From Lachnospiraceae bacterium (GTDB taxonomy: Bacteria > Bacillota > Clostridia > Lachnospirales > Lachnospiraceae), in assembly GCA_021770245.1 (NCBI GenBank), contig JAETRI010000001.1:151386-215385 (forward strand): DNA of 64,000 bases, written 5' to 3'. The notes below the pieces were generated by a model. That model did not search any database. It saw only the letters and a program-made list of their open reading frames with translations, and was not told the DNA's origin. Below are positions 35,056 to 43,609 of this stretch, piece after piece (position 1 is the stretch's first letter; each line of letters opens with the position of its first letter). The position numbers were made by a program, and so were the translations under genes.

Positions 35056-35451
35056 TCAACGGGCCTCCTCCAGCAATTCCACCATCCCCATCTGCGGGTG
35101 TATAAGAAAGCACACCCGGCGGCCTTCCAGGGCCGGGGCCGGCATGGGCGCATCGATTTGAAAATATCCCGCCGATACCAGACATTCCGATTCCTTTTCC
35201 AGGTCGCCGCAGAGATAACAGATATGATAGGGTGCGTTTTTATAGGTTTTTATAAGGCCTGCCACCACGCTGTCAGGCGCGTTGGGGCTGACCAGTTCGA
35301 TCACATAACCGTCCTTTTCCAGAAAAAGGATGTCCACCTTCCGATAACCGTCCGCGGTCACGTCTCCGAGCCGCACATACCCCAGCGCTTCAAACGCTTC
35401 CGCCGCCCGGGGCAGCTTCTTTACCAGATAGCCTATATGATGAATCTTCAT
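35056..35451 (-). CDS. VOC (glyoxalase/bleomycin-resistance) family protein
   Basis: A 131-residue protein of the vicinal-oxygen-chelate fold, with paired beta-alpha-beta-beta-beta units: KIHHIGYLVKKLPRAAEAFEALGY and later APYHICYLCGDLEKESECLVSAGY. Metal ligands are likely His4, Glu in YVIELVSP, His in PYHICY and Glu in MVELLEEA, similar to methylmalonyl-CoA epimerase-like members. It starts within the stop codon of the PglF-like gene (ATGA overlap), so it is translated with it, which suggests a role in nucleotide-sugar metabolism, perhaps an isomerisation. The reaction is unknown. Confidence 0.85.
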   Translation of the reverse strand: MKIHHIGYLVKKLPRAAEAFEALGYVRLGDVTADGYRKVDILFLEKDGYVIELVSPNAPDSVVAGLIKTYKNAPYHICYLCGDLEKESECLVSAGYFQIDAPMPAPALEGRRVCFLIHPQMGMVELLEEAR

Positions 35452-37364
35452 TGTCCAACGCCGCCTTCCTGCTTTCTCCCGTATTGATAGGTCGGGACAA
35501 TCTGACGAACCAGCATCCTGATGTCGCTGCGCTCATCCTTGGAGGCTTCCTCCAGCTGCTTGAGCTGTACGAAAAAGGCCTCCTCGTCCAAATCGATGGG
35601 CTTCCCGATATGGATCAGCCGGTTGGCCGTATCCTCCAGACCTTCTTCGTCCATGAGCAGCTCCTCATAGAGCTTTTCCCCCGGGCGCAGGCCCGTAAAC
35701 TCGATCCGGATGTCCTCTCCCACCTTATATCCGGACAGGCGGATGAGATTTTTTGCCAGATCCAGGATCTTCACCGGTTCTCCCATATCCAGAACGAAGA
35801 TCTCCCCGCCTCTGGCATAAACCCCCGCCTGAAGCACCAGGGAAACCGCCTCCGGAATGGTCATAAAATACCGGATAATATCCGGATGGGTGACCGTGAC
35901 GGGCCCCCCGGCCGCGATCTGCTTTTTGAACAGGGGGATCACGCTTCCGTTGCTTCCCAGCACATTGCCGAAGCGGACCGCCACGAATTCCGTGTCGTAA
36001 TGTTTATTATAGGTTTGAATGATCATTTCACAGATCCGTTTGCTGGCCCCCATGATGTTGGTGGGGTTGACCGCCTTGTCCGTGGAAATCATCACGAATT
36101 TTTTGGTTCCGTACAGGGCCGCCGCCTGCGCCGTCTTCCAGGTGCCGAATACGTTGTTTTTAATGGCCTCATTGGGGCTTTCCTCCATGAGGGGCACATG
36201 TTTATGGGCAGCCGCATGATATACGATATCCGGCCGATACGTCTCAAAGATGTTGTTCATCCGTTTGGTATTCCGCACCGAAGCGATGAGCACCGTCAGC
36301 TTCAGATTGGGATAGCGTACCGTCAGCTCCTGCTGAATATCGTAGGCATTGTTTTCATAGATATCCACGATGATCAGGTGGGCCGGCTTATGGGAGGCAA
36401 TCTGCCTGCACAGCTCGCTTCCGATGGAGCCGCCGCCTCCGGTTACCAGAACCGTCTTATTCTGCACATAGCCCAGGATGGAATCCAGATCCACCCGTAT
36501 GGGCTCCCGGCCCAGCAGATCTTCCACCTCCACGTCCCGCAGCTTGCTGACGCTCACCTCGCCGTTTACCAGCTGGTACATACCCGGCAGGGAACGCAGC
36601 TTACAGTTGGTTTCCTTACACAGGTCCAGAATATCCCGGATGGCGGTACGGGAGGCCGAAGGAATCGCCACGAAGATCTCGTCCACATCATAGAGATCCG
36701 CGGATTCTATGATCTTATCCCGGCCGCCCACCACTTTGATCCCCTGGATGAACTGTCCCCACTTCTGCCTGTCGTCGTCGATGATGCACCGGATCACCAT
36801 GGTGCTGTAATTGCTGGTTACGATCTCCTTAATCAGCGCGTTTCCCGCCTCTCCGGCGCCGATGATCATGACCGAAATATTGTTTTTCCGGTTCGCCATC
36901 CTGTGTTTCCTGCTGCGAAGAAAGCGATAGGAGAACCGGCTGACGAACATGAAGCTGATGAGAAGGAACAAATACATGAAATAATAGCTGTCGGGAACCG
37001 GTTTGCCGGAAACCCGGAACAGATGCAGGCCCAGTCCGGATGCCAGCGCGGAAAGAAAGCAGGCCACCACCAGGTTCTGCATCTCGTTTTCCCCCGCAAA
37101 GGCCCATAAGCTGTGATACAGCCGGAACAGGTAGAAAATCCCCAAAGTGAGCAGGATATTCACCGGAAGGAAATTCCGTATGGGAAGCAGGAACTGGTCC
37201 GGGATCTCGTCCAGCTGCATGTCATACCGCAGCAGGATCGCCAGAAAGCTGGATGCCGTCACGCTCAGGATATCGTATATGACCAGCGCCGTACGACGGT
37301 ACAGCAGCTGATAGTTAAATAAATGTCCTTTTCTTTTTTCTTTATCCTTCATCTCAACCGTCAT
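35448..37364 (-). CDS. PglF/CapD-like UDP-HexNAc 4,6-dehydratase (membrane-bound)
   Basis: A 638-residue protein. Four transmembrane helices (about 25-145) are followed by a first nucleotide-binding domain (VMIIGAGEAGNALIKE, about 165-180) and then the catalytic SDR domain: VTGGGGSIGSELCRQ (about 307-321), YHAAAHKHVPLME, and the PglF-type catalytic triad in STDKAVNP (TDK at 428-430). This is the full-length PglF/WbpM layout. It converts UDP-GlcNAc to the UDP-4-keto-6-deoxy sugar, feeding the aminotransferase at 33747. The true start could be the second Met at 37352, since a hairpin module lies immediately upstream of that position. Confidence 0.93.
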   Translation of the reverse strand: MTVEMKDKEKRKGHLFNYQLLYRRTALVIYDILSVTASSFLAILLRYDMQLDEIPDQFLLPIRNFLPVNILLTLGIFYLFRLYHSLWAFAGENEMQNLVVACFLSALASGLGLHLFRVSGKPVPDSYYFMYLFLLISFMFVSRFSYRFLRSRKHRMANRKNNISVMIIGAGEAGNALIKEIVTSNYSTMVIRCIIDDDRQKWGQFIQGIKVVGGRDKIIESADLYDVDEIFVAIPSASRTAIRDILDLCKETNCKLRSLPGMYQLVNGEVSVSKLRDVEVEDLLGREPIRVDLDSILGYVQNKTVLVTGGGGSIGSELCRQIASHKPAHLIIVDIYENNAYDIQQELTVRYPNLKLTVLIASVRNTKRMNNIFETYRPDIVYHAAAHKHVPLMEESPNEAIKNNVFGTWKTAQAAALYGTKKFVMISTDKAVNPTNIMGASKRICEMIIQTYNKHYDTEFVAVRFGNVLGSNGSVIPLFKKQIAAGGPVTVTHPDIIRYFMTIPEAVSLVLQAGVYARGGEIFVLDMGEPVKILDLAKNLIRLSGYKVGEDIRIEFTGLRPGEKLYEELLMDEEGLEDTANRLIHIGKPIDLDEEAFFVQLKQLEEASKDERSDIRMLVRQIVPTYQYGRKQEGGVGQ

Positions 37365-37391
37365 TCTGCCGCCGCCCGGCGGCCCGCAAAT
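37353..37391 (-). promoter_or_regulatory. Palindromic module between ligase and dehydratase genes
   Basis: On the minus strand TGATTTGC (which supplies the stop codon of the ligase-like gene) is followed by a GGCCGC-CGG-GCGGC stem, GGCAGAATG and TTGAG before ATG 37352. It combines the family I entry sequence with the family V exit, and the first possible ATG (37364) is inside the module. Confidence 0.5.
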
Positions 37392-39955
37392 CAGACCCGA
37401 TCCCCCTGCCGCGTTTTACGCGGCAGCCCGTTTTGAAAGGCGAAAAGCGGCGCCAGAACCGCCATGGTGGAAAATCCCAGGGGATTACAGGGATGGAACA
37501 GCCACTCCACCAGGCCCGCCACCGCAAAGGAAAGGAAAACGGCCAGCGGCAGCGCCGCATAGGCATCCTTTCCGCTGCGCAGACGGACGAACGCATACCG
37601 GAACATCCACACCAGGCTTACCAGACCGGTCAATAGATACACCGCACCGGTAAGGAGGCCGTGGTCGTGGATCACCTGTAGATAGGTATTATGGGCATGG
37701 ACGCTCAGGGAGCCGTCCGCCAGTTCCACCCCCATTTCATCATGGCCGGTCAGATTCCACTGTTCTATATATCGTCTGAAAATTTCCGTTCTTCCATTCG
37801 AATAGTCCTCTTCCACCCCAGAGGGCGCGCCGTCCTCCCCCGTACCCGGCGCCGCCGAAGCGGTGAGGCCCCAAAGGGCGGATACCTGCAGTTCCTCCTG
37901 CCCCGCGGCGGAGTCCATCTTACTCCCTTCGGCTAAAAACTTGTCCACAAACCTTCTCAGGATCGGATGTTCATCCCCGAAAAGCTTCACGTCCAAGCAA
38001 TAGGCAAACCGGGAAAAGGTGATATAGTTCTCCGAGTCGGCCGGATCCCCTTTGTGTATGGCCCATTCCCCCTCCCTGTCCTCCAGTTCGAAAATATACG
38101 GATCGTCATATAACGGAGGGATCAGATGGATGGCCGAATAGGTGATCGGAAAGCAGCAGAGCACCACCAGGATGAAAATCCCTGTTTTTTTCAAAAAATG
38201 CAGTACGTTTTCCCGATAGCAGGCCAGGGATACAAAGAGCAGTACCACAATCCCCATCACAAATACCGCCAAAAACCCCGTCCGGGAAAGAGTCATCACC
38301 TGCAGGGAAGCGGCCGTGCCAAACAGCAGCCCGGTCAGCCACCAGTCATACAGTTTTTCCGAACGCCGGTATTCCGCCAGCAGCTTCACGAGCAGGGCTC
38401 CCAATACCAGAGCCAGATAGGCGGACGTCACCGTCACCGTATGAAATACGAAATTGTACCGATAGAAGAACCATGCCCGGAAAGGCCGCCGCAGCACCGC
38501 GAAAACGAGGGCCGCCGTAAAATTCAGAATGATCCCGTCACAGAAAATCTTCAAAAATCGTCCTCTGCCGTTCCAGCCCAGATAAAAGAAATACAGCAGC
38601 AAAAACGCCCCTGCCATCACCAGCGGCCAGCCTCTTGTATTCCGGAATGCGATCAGAAAGCCGAAGAAAACAACCAGCAGGGCCGCATAGGGGCGGCAGA
38701 GCTTCTTCCACGCAATTCTCCTGTCCCTGATGAGATAAAAGGCCTGTATGGCCACAAGCCCTGCCACAACGAGCAGGTACACATTCAGCCGGTCCAGCTT
38801 TTCCGCCTCCACATCCCCATGACGGAGAAGGCAGAACAGGAGTCCGCCCACAGCGGACGCTCCCAGCCATACCGGATTACCGATCCACAAAAGCCGCTTC
38901 CTGTCGCACATGGTTAAAAGGGCAAGCCCCAGAAAGATCAGCATTTTCCGGAACGCATATTCCTGATAGATAGTATACATCGCATTTACGTAATCAATAC
39001 AGCCCCAAAGCGCGCCCGCCCAAAAAACAGACTGTAAGAAACCCGCGGCCCGCTCCCAGGACAGCCTCTTCAGAAAGGACAAAAGCAGCCCGTCTTCCCC
39101 GCAGCCCGCTCCCGCGTCCTTCCTTTTCGCGTTCACCGCATAGGCAAACAGGGCCCCGCAAGCCAGGATTCCCGTACAATAAACGATTTTGTCCTCCCGC
39201 TTTCCTCCGTAATAGTTGAGCACCGCTACGGCCCACAGGCCGAGCGCCGTCAGCACGCCGATTAAGGGATTGCAGACCCTGCGCACGGCCCACTGCATGC
39301 GGACCGTCTGCCCGCTCCTTTGCTGCCTGGCGGAATTTTCCACCAGAAGAATCAGAAAGGCCGCCACGACTCCGATCCCGGCCATCATCGCAGCCTTTCC
39401 TGCGGCGCTCACCGGATCGGCATAGACCAGGCTTATGGGGATATTCTCCCCGACCTGCTCCTGAGGCGCGCCGCCCTCCTTTACATAATAAAAATTTCCA
39501 TATAGCCCGGCAACCGTATCCGCCGTATTCTGCCTGCCGAATACCAGCTCCGTTTCCGGAAGCCCGATCTGCCATACATAAGCCCGGCCCGGCTCTGTAT
39601 CGAATTCCACGGGTACGTAAAAGAAGCCCGGCGCCTCATAGGCCTCCGCAGCCACCTTCCTCGAAAACAGGACCTCTCCCAATTCGTCGTAAACCGTCAT
39701 ACGAAACGCTTTCCTGGAAAAATCGCTGACCGCATAGATGCCGATCTTTTCCAGATATCCGCCGTCCGCCAGAAACACCTGCTGTATTTTGCCCTGCCCC
39801 GCTACCGGCAGGGTTTCTTCCACATGATCCAGGCTCCCCTGCGTTACCCTCGACCCGTCCAGTACGCCCACCGGCCCCACCAGGAGCATAAGCAGCAAAG
39901 CATAACAAAGAATAACGATTTCAATTGCCCGGTTTTTCAGTATATTAACGTTCAT
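37391..39955 (-). CDS. O-antigen ligase/polymerase-like membrane protein with extracytoplasmic N-domain
   Basis: An 854-residue polytopic protein. After a first helix (about 8-30), residues ~30-185 form a non-membrane, beta-rich segment, then ten or more transmembrane helices follow. A long outer loop precedes the motif HAHNTYLQVIHDHGLLTG, characteristic of the Wzy_C/O-antigen ligase (WaaL-like) family, which moves lipid-linked glycans to polymer or acceptor. The start at 39955 has GAGG before it. In this locus it is the best candidate polymerase or ligase. The extra N-terminal domain is unusual and might bind the acceptor; that is inference. Confidence 0.82.
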   Translation of the reverse strand: MNVNILKNRAIEIVILCYALLLMLLVGPVGVLDGSRVTQGSLDHVEETLPVAGQGKIQQVFLADGGYLEKIGIYAVSDFSRKAFRMTVYDELGEVLFSRKVAAEAYEAPGFFYVPVEFDTEPGRAYVWQIGLPETELVFGRQNTADTVAGLYGNFYYVKEGGAPQEQVGENIPISLVYADPVSAAGKAAMMAGIGVVAAFLILLVENSARQQRSGQTVRMQWAVRRVCNPLIGVLTALGLWAVAVLNYYGGKREDKIVYCTGILACGALFAYAVNAKRKDAGAGCGEDGLLLSFLKRLSWERAAGFLQSVFWAGALWGCIDYVNAMYTIYQEYAFRKMLIFLGLALLTMCDRKRLLWIGNPVWLGASAVGGLLFCLLRHGDVEAEKLDRLNVYLLVVAGLVAIQAFYLIRDRRIAWKKLCRPYAALLVVFFGFLIAFRNTRGWPLVMAGAFLLLYFFYLGWNGRGRFLKIFCDGIILNFTAALVFAVLRRPFRAWFFYRYNFVFHTVTVTSAYLALVLGALLVKLLAEYRRSEKLYDWWLTGLLFGTAASLQVMTLSRTGFLAVFVMGIVVLLFVSLACYRENVLHFLKKTGIFILVVLCCFPITYSAIHLIPPLYDDPYIFELEDREGEWAIHKGDPADSENYITFSRFAYCLDVKLFGDEHPILRRFVDKFLAEGSKMDSAAGQEELQVSALWGLTASAAPGTGEDGAPSGVEEDYSNGRTEIFRRYIEQWNLTGHDEMGVELADGSLSVHAHNTYLQVIHDHGLLTGAVYLLTGLVSLVWMFRYAFVRLRSGKDAYAALPLAVFLSFAVAGLVEWLFHPCNPLGFSTMAVLAPLFAFQNGLPRKTRQGDRV

Positions 39956-40046
39956 ACCAACCTCATTTTGCCCGGAAAAGCCGTTTCCGTAGACAATTTT
40001 CGTATTAGTATAGCACAATTTGCCAGTTCTTACAACCGGCGTGAAA

Positions 40047-40073
40047 GGATTTCCCGGATTTCCCGGATTTCCC
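40047..40073. repeat. Short tandem repeat, three 9-nt units
   Basis: Three consecutive copies of GGATTTCCC lie directly before the dispersed repeat and long inverted repeat at 40089-40171. No gene covers them. Confidence 0.7.
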
Positions 40074-40088
40074 GGGATTTACGTATCA

Positions 40089-40171
40089 GTTCAGCCACCC
40101 CGCAGGTTCCCGGACGCCGGGACGCACAGGGAAGGATCCCGCCCTGTGCGTCCCGGCGTCCGGGAGCCTGC
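40089..40171. repeat. 55-nt dispersed repeat (copy 2) and 30-bp inverted repeat
   Basis: 40089-40143 repeats 21444-21498 (53 of 55 identical). 40102-40131 pairs with 40142-40171 over 30 bp with one G-T, loop of 10, one of the longest perfect stems in the window. There is no T-run, so it is not a simple intrinsic terminator. It lies between the stop of the DUF6020-like gene and the ligase-like gene. Confidence 0.85.
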
Positions 40172-40205
40172 CAAACCCACGGCGTCCTCCCTGCCCGCAT
40201 AACCC

Positions 40206-42023
40206 TCATTCCCTCTTTGGCACCACCGCATAAAGCAGGACGGGCAGGGCAAACCACCAGATCAGTACGTAACGCACCAGAAATGTGGGGCCCACGAGAA
40301 CGGTCATCCAGTTGAGAAGCGCAGGGAGGAAGGCCGCCGCCTTCCTTCCCTCCCCCTTCCATAGCAGGAAACCCAGCCCCAGGGCATAGACCCAGAAGAG
40401 GAAGCCCGGCGAAAAGAGCATGGACACCACCGGAATCCTCTGCCAGGACAGCTCCAGGCTGATCCGGCGCGCCAGCTCGTTCAGCAGCGGAATCCTGCTT
40501 TCCCTTACCCCGGGAAGTTCCGTTTCGAATCCGAACCAGGAGCTGTCTTCATAGGTAAAGGTGAATACCTGATTTCCCCGGTATACGTCTATCACCGCTT
40601 CCGGATACCACAGGCCGTAGGAGGTGAGAAGCCAGGCGTTTAAGTAGCTTCCCGGCGCTCTGCTTCCCACGGACAGCCACAACCGCCAGAACGCGCCCCT
40701 ATCCTGCCTGTAGGCTTCGTTGTTGAAATGAATCTTCACCGGATCGGACAGCTTGGGGCGGTACTCGGCCAGCGCCTGCTCCGGCAGGAAGGTCATGAGG
40801 GTTTCCCGTTCCTTCGGAGTAAAAGCCTCCGGTTTATATTGATAGGTACGGGCCAGCTGCTGGATGGGGACGGCCAGCATTTCCTGGCTTTCCCCGCCCT
40901 GCGCCTGCAGCATGGTCTGAAGACAGGCGGACAGGGCGACGCAGCATACGGCAGCCCCGATCCCCGAAAACGCGGCCCGCAGGCAGGATGCCGCACGGCC
41001 CTCCCGTTTCCCCGTTCCCGCCAGAAGCACCATCGCCGGAATCAGTATGAGAAGGATATAAAATCCGTTATGCCTAAAGCAGGCCATGATAAAAAGGGAA
41101 CCCGTAAGGAGCAGAAGCTTCCCGCGGGACGGTACGAATCCTCTGTCCTCTTCCATACTTTCCAGAAGCAGCAGGACGGCCACGAGCATTCCCGCGCTGT
41201 AGATCGCGTCCTTGGCAGAGCAGACCGCATAGAACGAGACCGCCGGAAAAAGGGCGAAATATACCGCGCTCCCCGCCCGCAGCCAAAAGGGCGCCCTTTT
41301 TCTTCGAAGGAAATCGCATACATAGGTAAAGCAGGCGGCCAAAAGCAGCATCTGAAAGCACAGATAGCAGGCGATTCCCGCATTGTAGCTCCCGAAGAGT
41401 TTATTTCCCGCACAGATCATCCCTCCCAAAAGCAGCACATGGGGCAGGGGATGATGGGTGCTGAAGCTGCGCAGCGCCACCTGGTTGAATTCCTCCTGGG
41501 CGTCGTATACGAAAAAGCCCGGCCAGCAGGCCAGAAGCCAAACGCTCCAGGCGGCCAGGAAGGACAGATATACCGCTGCCCTCCTTTTGGTCAGAGACAG
41601 GCTTTCCCAACGGCTTTGCAGACCGGACGGTCCGTCCTTTGATCCGCCTCCGGCCTTGGTTAGGCTCATCCATCCTTCCCCGATGAGGACCGTAAAAAAC
41701 AGGGTCAGAAACGGAAGGGCAGCCCACAGCCTCCAGTCCCCCAGCTTAAGATACCCTTTCGCCTCCAGCCTGCTTCCCAGCCCGCAGGCAAGGCAGAAGC
41801 CAAAAGCCAGACATAAGGGAAAAAGAGGTCGTCTCTTCAAAACGCCGTCCTTCCAAAGTCCCCGATGGATCACGGGACAGGCCAGGGCCAGGAGCAGGAC
41901 GGGCAGGAAGCCGTTGGAAAATCCCAGCCCTCTTCCCTCCCAAAGCAGGATCTGAGGCAGAGCCGCCACACCGCCCAGGCTTAGCAGGAAAGAAATCCAT
42001 TTATTCTTGCTGTTCCTTTTCAT
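40206..42023 (-). CDS. DUF6020-like polytopic membrane protein
   Basis: A 605-residue protein with about 12-14 hydrophobic helices. The first outer loop contains WPGFFVYDAQEEFNQVALRSFSTHHPLPHVLLLGGMI, with acidic and His residues as expected of GT-C-type membrane glycosyltransferases and of the DUF6020 family common in Firmicute polysaccharide loci. The C-terminal part has a second large loop. It may use an undecaprenyl-linked sugar to decorate the glycan outside the cell, in cooperation with the GtrB-like enzyme at 42001, whose gene end overlaps its start by 23 bp. The function is inferred from family and context. Confidence 0.65.
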   Translation of the reverse strand: MKRNSKNKWISFLLSLGGVAALPQILLWEGRGLGFSNGFLPVLLLALACPVIHRGLWKDGVLKRRPLFPLCLAFGFCLACGLGSRLEAKGYLKLGDWRLWAALPFLTLFFTVLIGEGWMSLTKAGGGSKDGPSGLQSRWESLSLTKRRAAVYLSFLAAWSVWLLACWPGFFVYDAQEEFNQVALRSFSTHHPLPHVLLLGGMICAGNKLFGSYNAGIACYLCFQMLLLAACFTYVCDFLRRKRAPFWLRAGSAVYFALFPAVSFYAVCSAKDAIYSAGMLVAVLLLLESMEEDRGFVPSRGKLLLLTGSLFIMACFRHNGFYILLILIPAMVLLAGTGKREGRAASCLRAAFSGIGAAVCCVALSACLQTMLQAQGGESQEMLAVPIQQLARTYQYKPEAFTPKERETLMTFLPEQALAEYRPKLSDPVKIHFNNEAYRQDRGAFWRLWLSVGSRAPGSYLNAWLLTSYGLWYPEAVIDVYRGNQVFTFTYEDSSWFGFETELPGVRESRIPLLNELARRISLELSWQRIPVVSMLFSPGFLFWVYALGLGFLLWKGEGRKAAAFLPALLNWMTVLVGPTFLVRYVLIWWFALPVLLYAVVPKRE

Positions 42024-42948
42024 TAACGATCTCCCGTACTACATATTGCGGTGCATTGTTCATGCAAATATACATTCTTCCGATGTACTCCCCTACCAGT
42101 CCCAGCATCACCATCAGCATGCCTCCGATAAATACGATGGCCGCCATCAGGGAACTGAAGCCGATGGGCACCATGGGGTTGACCAGCTTCTTGATGACGG
42201 TATATACGCCGTAAAGAAAACCAAGGCAGGCACACACCATACCCAACATGGTTGCGATCCGCAGCGGTTTTTCACTGAACGCGGTAAAACCGTTGAACCA
42301 CAGCCCCAGCAGCTTGCCCAGAGTATAGCCCGACTCCCCGGCCCTTCTGTCCCTGTGTTCCACCTCCACGTTGCTTATATTGCGCGTACTTCTAAGCACC
42401 AGGCCAATCACATAAGGATAGGGGTTGCGATAGCGGAGCATTTCGTCCACCACGAACCTCCTGGCGGCAAAGAAGCTGGAAATATAAAGATCCTTCGGCT
42501 TGTCCAAAAGGAAGCACAGCATCCAGTCGTTCACCCGGCTTCCGAAATTCCGGAAGGCGTTATGGCGTTTATTCCCGTAGCGGGCATAGACCACATCGCT
42601 GCCTTCCTCCAGCCCCTTTATCAGATCCCCGATCGCGCCGGCCGGCGTCTGGCCGTCATCGTCCATGCATACCAGGATATCGCCGCGCATCTGATGGAAT
42701 CCGGCCATCAGAGCCGCATGCTGGCCGAAGTTCTTCGCCAGGTTCACCCCTGTGATATTCTCCTGCTTCCCGCACAGCTTTCGGATCACCTCAAAGGTAT
42801 CATCCGGAGAGCAGTCGTTCACCAGGATGATTTCATAATCGTAGCTGTCCCTGCATTTTTCCATTTCCCCGTTAATCTCATCCACCACTTCCGCCAGCAT
42901 CCCGCCGGAACGGTAACAGGGAATAACAATACTGATCAATTCCTTCAT
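42001..42948 (-). CDS. Undecaprenyl-phosphate glycosyltransferase, GtrB/DPM-like GT2
   Basis: A 315-residue enzyme. The GT2 domain (1-230) has SIVIPCYRSGGMLAEVV, VNDCSPDDT, CMDDDGQTP (metal-binding DDD) and AGESGYTLGKLLGLWFNGF, the signature of dolichol/undecaprenyl-phosphate mannose or glucose synthases. Two C-terminal transmembrane helices (about 232-255 and 265-290) match GtrB/ArnC. It should load a sugar onto undecaprenyl phosphate for use outside the cell by GtrII- or GT-C-type proteins encoded nearby. Start 42948 has GGAAGGA from a palindromic module located in the end of the previous gene. Confidence 0.9.
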   Translation of the reverse strand: MKELISIVIPCYRSGGMLAEVVDEINGEMEKCRDSYDYEIILVNDCSPDDTFEVIRKLCGKQENITGVNLAKNFGQHAALMAGFHQMRGDILVCMDDDGQTPAGAIGDLIKGLEEGSDVVYARYGNKRHNAFRNFGSRVNDWMLCFLLDKPKDLYISSFFAARRFVVDEMLRYRNPYPYVIGLVLRSTRNISNVEVEHRDRRAGESGYTLGKLLGLWFNGFTAFSEKPLRIATMLGMVCACLGFLYGVYTVIKKLVNPMVPIGFSSLMAAIVFIGGMLMVMLGLVGEYIGRMYICMNNAPQYVVREIVNEKEQQE

Positions 42949-42949
42949 T

Positions 42950-43522
42950 CTATCCTTCCATGCCGCGCCCTTTGCGGCAGCGCGATGAGAAAATATCCTG
43001 CTGCACAAACAGTACCGCCATCAGAACCACGTCCCGATAGGAGCCGTCCTCCTCCAGGAATTCCTCCCGCAGAAGCCCTTCCTGCACGAATCCGGCTTTT
43101 TCATAGCTTTTCCGTGCCGCCGTATTATCCGCAAATACCCGGAGCATCAGCTTATGCAGCCCCAGCGTCTTTTCGGCATAACGCACCGCCCCCCGGGCCG
43201 CCAGCGTCCCGTAGCCTTTTCCCAGCCCGTCCCTTTCTCCGATGAAAATCCCGTATTCCGCCCTGCGCTGCGTCCTGTCCACATCCCGGAAATAGACGCT
43301 CCCCACCGGCCGGTCCCCTTCCTTTTCACACAGGATAAACTGGATCACTTCCCCGGAGGCCACCTTTTTTTCCATCCACTCCCGATGCCCCTGCGCGGTA
43401 AGGGGGGCCCGGTAGAAGAAATTCCTCCTCACATGCTCCGCATTCCTCCAGCGCACGATGTTATCCGTATCCTCCATCCGGATCGGACGCAGATAAATTG
43501 GACCCAGATCGATTCGTTCCAT
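42950..43522 (-). CDS. GNAT acetyltransferase, PseH/WecD-like
   Basis: A 190-residue GNAT protein. LRPIRMEDTDNIVRWRNAEHVRRNFFY and the HREWM segment resemble PseH-type enzymes that acetylate a UDP-4-amino sugar, and GKGYGTLAARGAVRYAE is the acetyl-CoA pyrophosphate loop. It could acetylate the product of the PglE-like or the WecE-like aminotransferase; no PglD-type left-handed-helix acetyltransferase is present. The last ~15 residues (after VQQDIF) are encoded inside a GC-rich palindromic module, so the C-terminus looks extended by the repeat. The stop is 1 bp from the next start. Confidence 0.82.
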   Translation of the reverse strand: MERIDLGPIYLRPIRMEDTDNIVRWRNAEHVRRNFFYRAPLTAQGHREWMEKKVASGEVIQFILCEKEGDRPVGSVYFRDVDRTQRRAEYGIFIGERDGLGKGYGTLAARGAVRYAEKTLGLHKLMLRVFADNTAARKSYEKAGFVQEGLLREEFLEEDGSYRDVVLMAVLFVQQDIFSSRCRKGRGMEG

Positions 43523-43609
43523 CCGTTTCCACCTCCGTTCCCGTCTCTGACCTTTACGTACACCCCAAACGAAAAAGCTTGAGAGCAGTCGTTTCCAACC
43601 CTGCCCTGC

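Noticed and set aside
35451..37109. Plus-strand frame of 552 codons opposite the PglF-like gene (and similarly 49608-51275 opposite the ABC gene)
   Set aside because: No recognisable domain; the minus-strand genes carry all conserved motifs and share overlaps with neighbours.
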